Below are positions 5,972 through 7,921 of a stretch of 7,921 nt of DNA, piece after piece (the stretch's first letter is position 1; the number at the start of each line of letters is the position of its first letter). Source of the stretch: Glaciecola sp. UBA983 (GTDB taxonomy: Bacteria > Pseudomonadota > Gammaproteobacteria > Enterobacterales > Alteromonadaceae). Location: positions 1 to 7,921 of the forward strand of contig DBBN01000089.1 of assembly GCA_002292215.1 (NCBI GenBank). The letters run 5' to 3'. The notes under the pieces were generated by a model that made no database searches, was not told the origin of the DNA, and saw nothing but the letters and a program-made list of their open reading frames with translations. Position numbers and translations under genes: made by a program.

Positions 5972-7921
5972 ATGTCAGCACTTTCAGGCAGTACAACAAC
6001 CTCACACGTATGGTTTACTCCGGACGGGTTACCACATTTTTCTGCGATTCAATCAGAGGCTATCGTACCGACTATCACTGATGCAATTACACAGTGTAAA
6101 ACGGTAATAGAGGCTGTAGTTGCGGCTCAAGATGCATCCTATGCTGGCGTGTATTTAACCATCGATGAAGTGGATACGCGGTTAAGTAACCTATGGTCAC
6201 CCGTGTCGCATATGAATTCTGTTCTCAGCAATGATGCATGGCGAGAAGCTCATGATGCATGTTTACCACTGCTTTCTGAATATGGTACTTGGGTCGGGCA
6301 ACATGAAGGTTTGTATCAGTTGTACAAAACGTTACATGACTCAGCAGAGTTTGCGACATTAGATACCGCCCAACAAAAAATGGTGACCAACACGTTACGC
6401 GATTTTACTTTATCAGGGATCGCGTTAGATACGGATAAAAAAGAGCAATACGGCAAGATTAAAGCTCGTATGTCTGAGTTATCGTCGACATTTTCAAATC
6501 AAGTTATGGATGCCACTATGGCATTTCAAAAACACGTTACTGACGAAAATTTACTTGCTGGGTTACCTCAGTCTGCAAAGGCGGCTGCCGCACAACTTGC
6601 GCAGCAACATGATCTTGCTGGTTGGTTATTCACCTTGGACATTCCGAGTTATTTACCTGTTATGACGTATGCTGATAACCGAGATTGGCGTGAAGAAATG
6701 TATCGTGCGTATGTAACTCGTGCGTCTGAATTAGGCCCCAATGCCGGTGAATTCGATAACACGCAAATAATTTCAGAAACATTAGCCTTGCGCACTGAGT
6801 TAGCGCAGTTACTAGGCTTTGCTAATTACAGTGAGCGTTCAATTGCAACAAAAATGGCACAATCGACAGACCAAGTGATTGGTTTTTTGAAAGATTTAGC
6901 ACAACAATCAAAATCACAAGCGCAAGCTGATTTGGATGAGGTAAGCGCTTTTGCCGCTGATAATTATGGACGAATGAACTTACGAGCTTGGGATATCGGT
7001 TATTATTCTGAAAAACTTAAACAAGAAAAATACGCGATTAGTGACGAAGAGTTACGTCCGTACTTTCCTGAAACCCATGTTGTCCCAGGATTATTTGAAG
7101 TGGTCAAGCGCTTGTATGGTGTCACTATTGCTGAACGTCATGATGTCGATGTGTGGCATGCTGATGTGCGTTTTTTTGATATTCATGATGAAGATAATTT
7201 GTATCGTGGCAGTTTTTACCTCGATTTGTATGCCCGCAGTAAAAAACGAGGTGGCGCTTGGATGGATGAGTGTCGAGTTAAACGTCGTCAACAAGATGGG
7301 GTTTTGCAATATCCAGTGGCATATTTGACCTGTAATTTTTCGGGTCCTGTCGATGGTAAACCCGCGTGTTTTACCCATGATGAAGTGGTCACACTGTTTC
7401 ATGAATTTGGGCATGGGATCCACCATATGTTAACGCAGATTGAAGTTTCAGCAGTGTCTGGGATCAATGGTGTTGCGTGGGATGCGGTTGAGTTACCGAG
7501 TCAATTTTTAGAAAACTGGTGCTGGCAAGCAGAAGCGTTGCAGTTTATTTCAGGGCATGTAGATACGGGCGAGCCGTTACCAAAAGAAATGCTAGATAAA
7601 ATGTTATCAGCTAAAAATTTCCAATCAGCAATGCAGATGCTTCGTCAGTTAGAATTTAGCTTGTTTGATTTTACGTTACACATGCAAACTGAACCAGTCG
7701 ATGTTCAAGCGTTTTTAAATGCGATCCGCAAGGATATCGCCGTGTTAACACCGCCTGATTTTAATCGATTCCAAAACAGTTTTGGTCATATTTTTGCTGG
7801 TGGCTATGCAGCTGGATATTACAGTTACAAATGGGCAGAAGTGTTATCCGCTGATGCGTTTGCGTCATTTGAAGAAGCGGGTATTTTTGACCAAGCGACA
7901 GGTCGTAAATTTTTGACAAAT
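5972..7921 (+). CDS. prlC: Oligopeptidase A (M3 zinc metallopeptidase), 3' end outside window
   Basis: The reading frame is open from the ATG at 5972 to the last base, 650 codons, and closely matches E. coli oligopeptidase A (OpdA/PrlC, 680 residues); about 40 residues appear to be missing beyond the edge. The enzyme is a soluble cytoplasmic endopeptidase that cleaves short peptides, including degraded signal peptides. The zinc site is clear: HEFGH at residues 477-481 (H477 and H481 bind zinc, E478 is catalytic), with the third ligand E507 in DAVELPSQF. The substrate-binding loop FGHIFAGGYAAGYYSY contains H606, Y612, Y616 and Y619, as in thimet oligopeptidase relatives. The N-terminal half is the helical M3 domain, and there is no signal peptide. 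An AGGA ribosome site at 5961-5964, 7 bases before the ATG, supports the start. The gene is divergent from gor; prlC and gor are also near each other in E. coli. In E. coli prlC is followed by rsmJ, which may lie beyond the edge here. Confidence 0.96.
   Translation, partial: MSALSGSTTTSHVWFTPDGLPHFSAIQSEAIVPTITDAITQCKTVIEAVVAAQDASYAGVYLTIDEVDTRLSNLWSPVSHMNSVLSNDAWREAHDACLPLLSEYGTWVGQHEGLYQLYKTLHDSAEFATLDTAQQKMVTNTLRDFTLSGIALDTDKKEQYGKIKARMSELSSTFSNQVMDATMAFQKHVTDENLLAGLPQSAKAAAAQLAQQHDLAGWLFTLDIPSYLPVMTYADNRDWREEMYRAYVTRASELGPNAGEFDNTQIISETLALRTELAQLLGFANYSERSIATKMAQSTDQVIGFLKDLAQQSKSQAQADLDEVSAFAADNYGRMNLRAWDIGYYSEKLKQEKYAISDEELRPYFPETHVVPGLFEVVKRLYGVTIAERHDVDVWHADVRFFDIHDEDNLYRGSFYLDLYARSKKRGGAWMDECRVKRRQQDGVLQYPVAYLTCNFSGPVDGKPACFTHDEVVTLFHEFGHGIHHMLTQIEVSAVSGINGVAWDAVELPSQFLENWCWQAEALQFISGHVDTGEPLPKEMLDKMLSAKNFQSAMQMLRQLEFSLFDFTLHMQTEPVDVQAFLNAIRKDIAVLTPPDFNRFQNSFGHIFAGGYAAGYYSYKWAEVLSADAFASFEEAGIFDQATGRKFLTN

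Noticed and set aside
7041..7328. A 95-codon plus-strand frame overlapping prlC in another frame
   Set aside because: prlC is open and family-matching through this region, so this frame and the other short frames opposite or inside the large genes are not treated as genes.
7091..7426. A 111-codon open frame on the minus strand inside prlC
   Set aside because: It lies entirely opposite the zinc-site region of a convincing M3 peptidase, and its translation shows no recognisable domain; it is a shadow of prlC codon usage.
1..7921. A novel defence, mobile or biosynthetic system
   Set aside because: All four genes belong to recognisable families with intact reading frames, and there are no direct repeats, integrase or transposase genes, tRNA boundaries or abrupt composition changes that would suggest an accessory island.

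Overview
The window looks like an ordinary chromosomal segment of a marine-type gammaproteobacterium (Shewanella, Vibrio, Moritella or Alteromonadales-like). The evidence is a moderate base composition, judged by eye as somewhat below 50% GC, an oligopeptidase A and a glutathione reductase that read closely like their Escherichia coli counterparts, and a gor/prlC neighbourhood that I recall from this group. Genus cannot be fixed from the sequence alone. There are no RNA genes, insertion sequences, CRISPR arrays or phage genes.

Layout: (1) 45-950, plus strand, an ApbE-family FAD:protein FMN transferase without a signal peptide. (2) 932-965, a perfect 14-bp stem-loop spanning its stop codon, in the convergent junction. 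(3) 996-4373, minus strand, a large exported protein with a signal peptide, twelve PD40/TolB-like propeller repeats and a C-terminal amidohydrolase (imidazolonepropionase/prolidase-like) domain. (4) 4430-5776, minus strand, glutathione reductase (gor), 56 bp upstream of gene 3 on the same strand, so the two may share a transcript. (5) 5777-5971, a divergent promoter region with a good sigma70-like promoter for gor. (6) 5972 to the window end, plus strand, oligopeptidase A (prlC/opdA), which lacks only its last roughly 40 residues because the window stops.

Functionally the genes are housekeeping: covalent protein flavinylation, thiol redox balance, cytosolic peptide turnover, and a probable periplasmic hydrolase of unknown substrate. 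I see no coherent new system. The points worth a second look are non-canonical metal-site positions in the amidohydrolase and in ApbE, the double-propeller architecture of the exported hydrolase, and the stem-loop whose hairpin loop carries the apbE stop codon.
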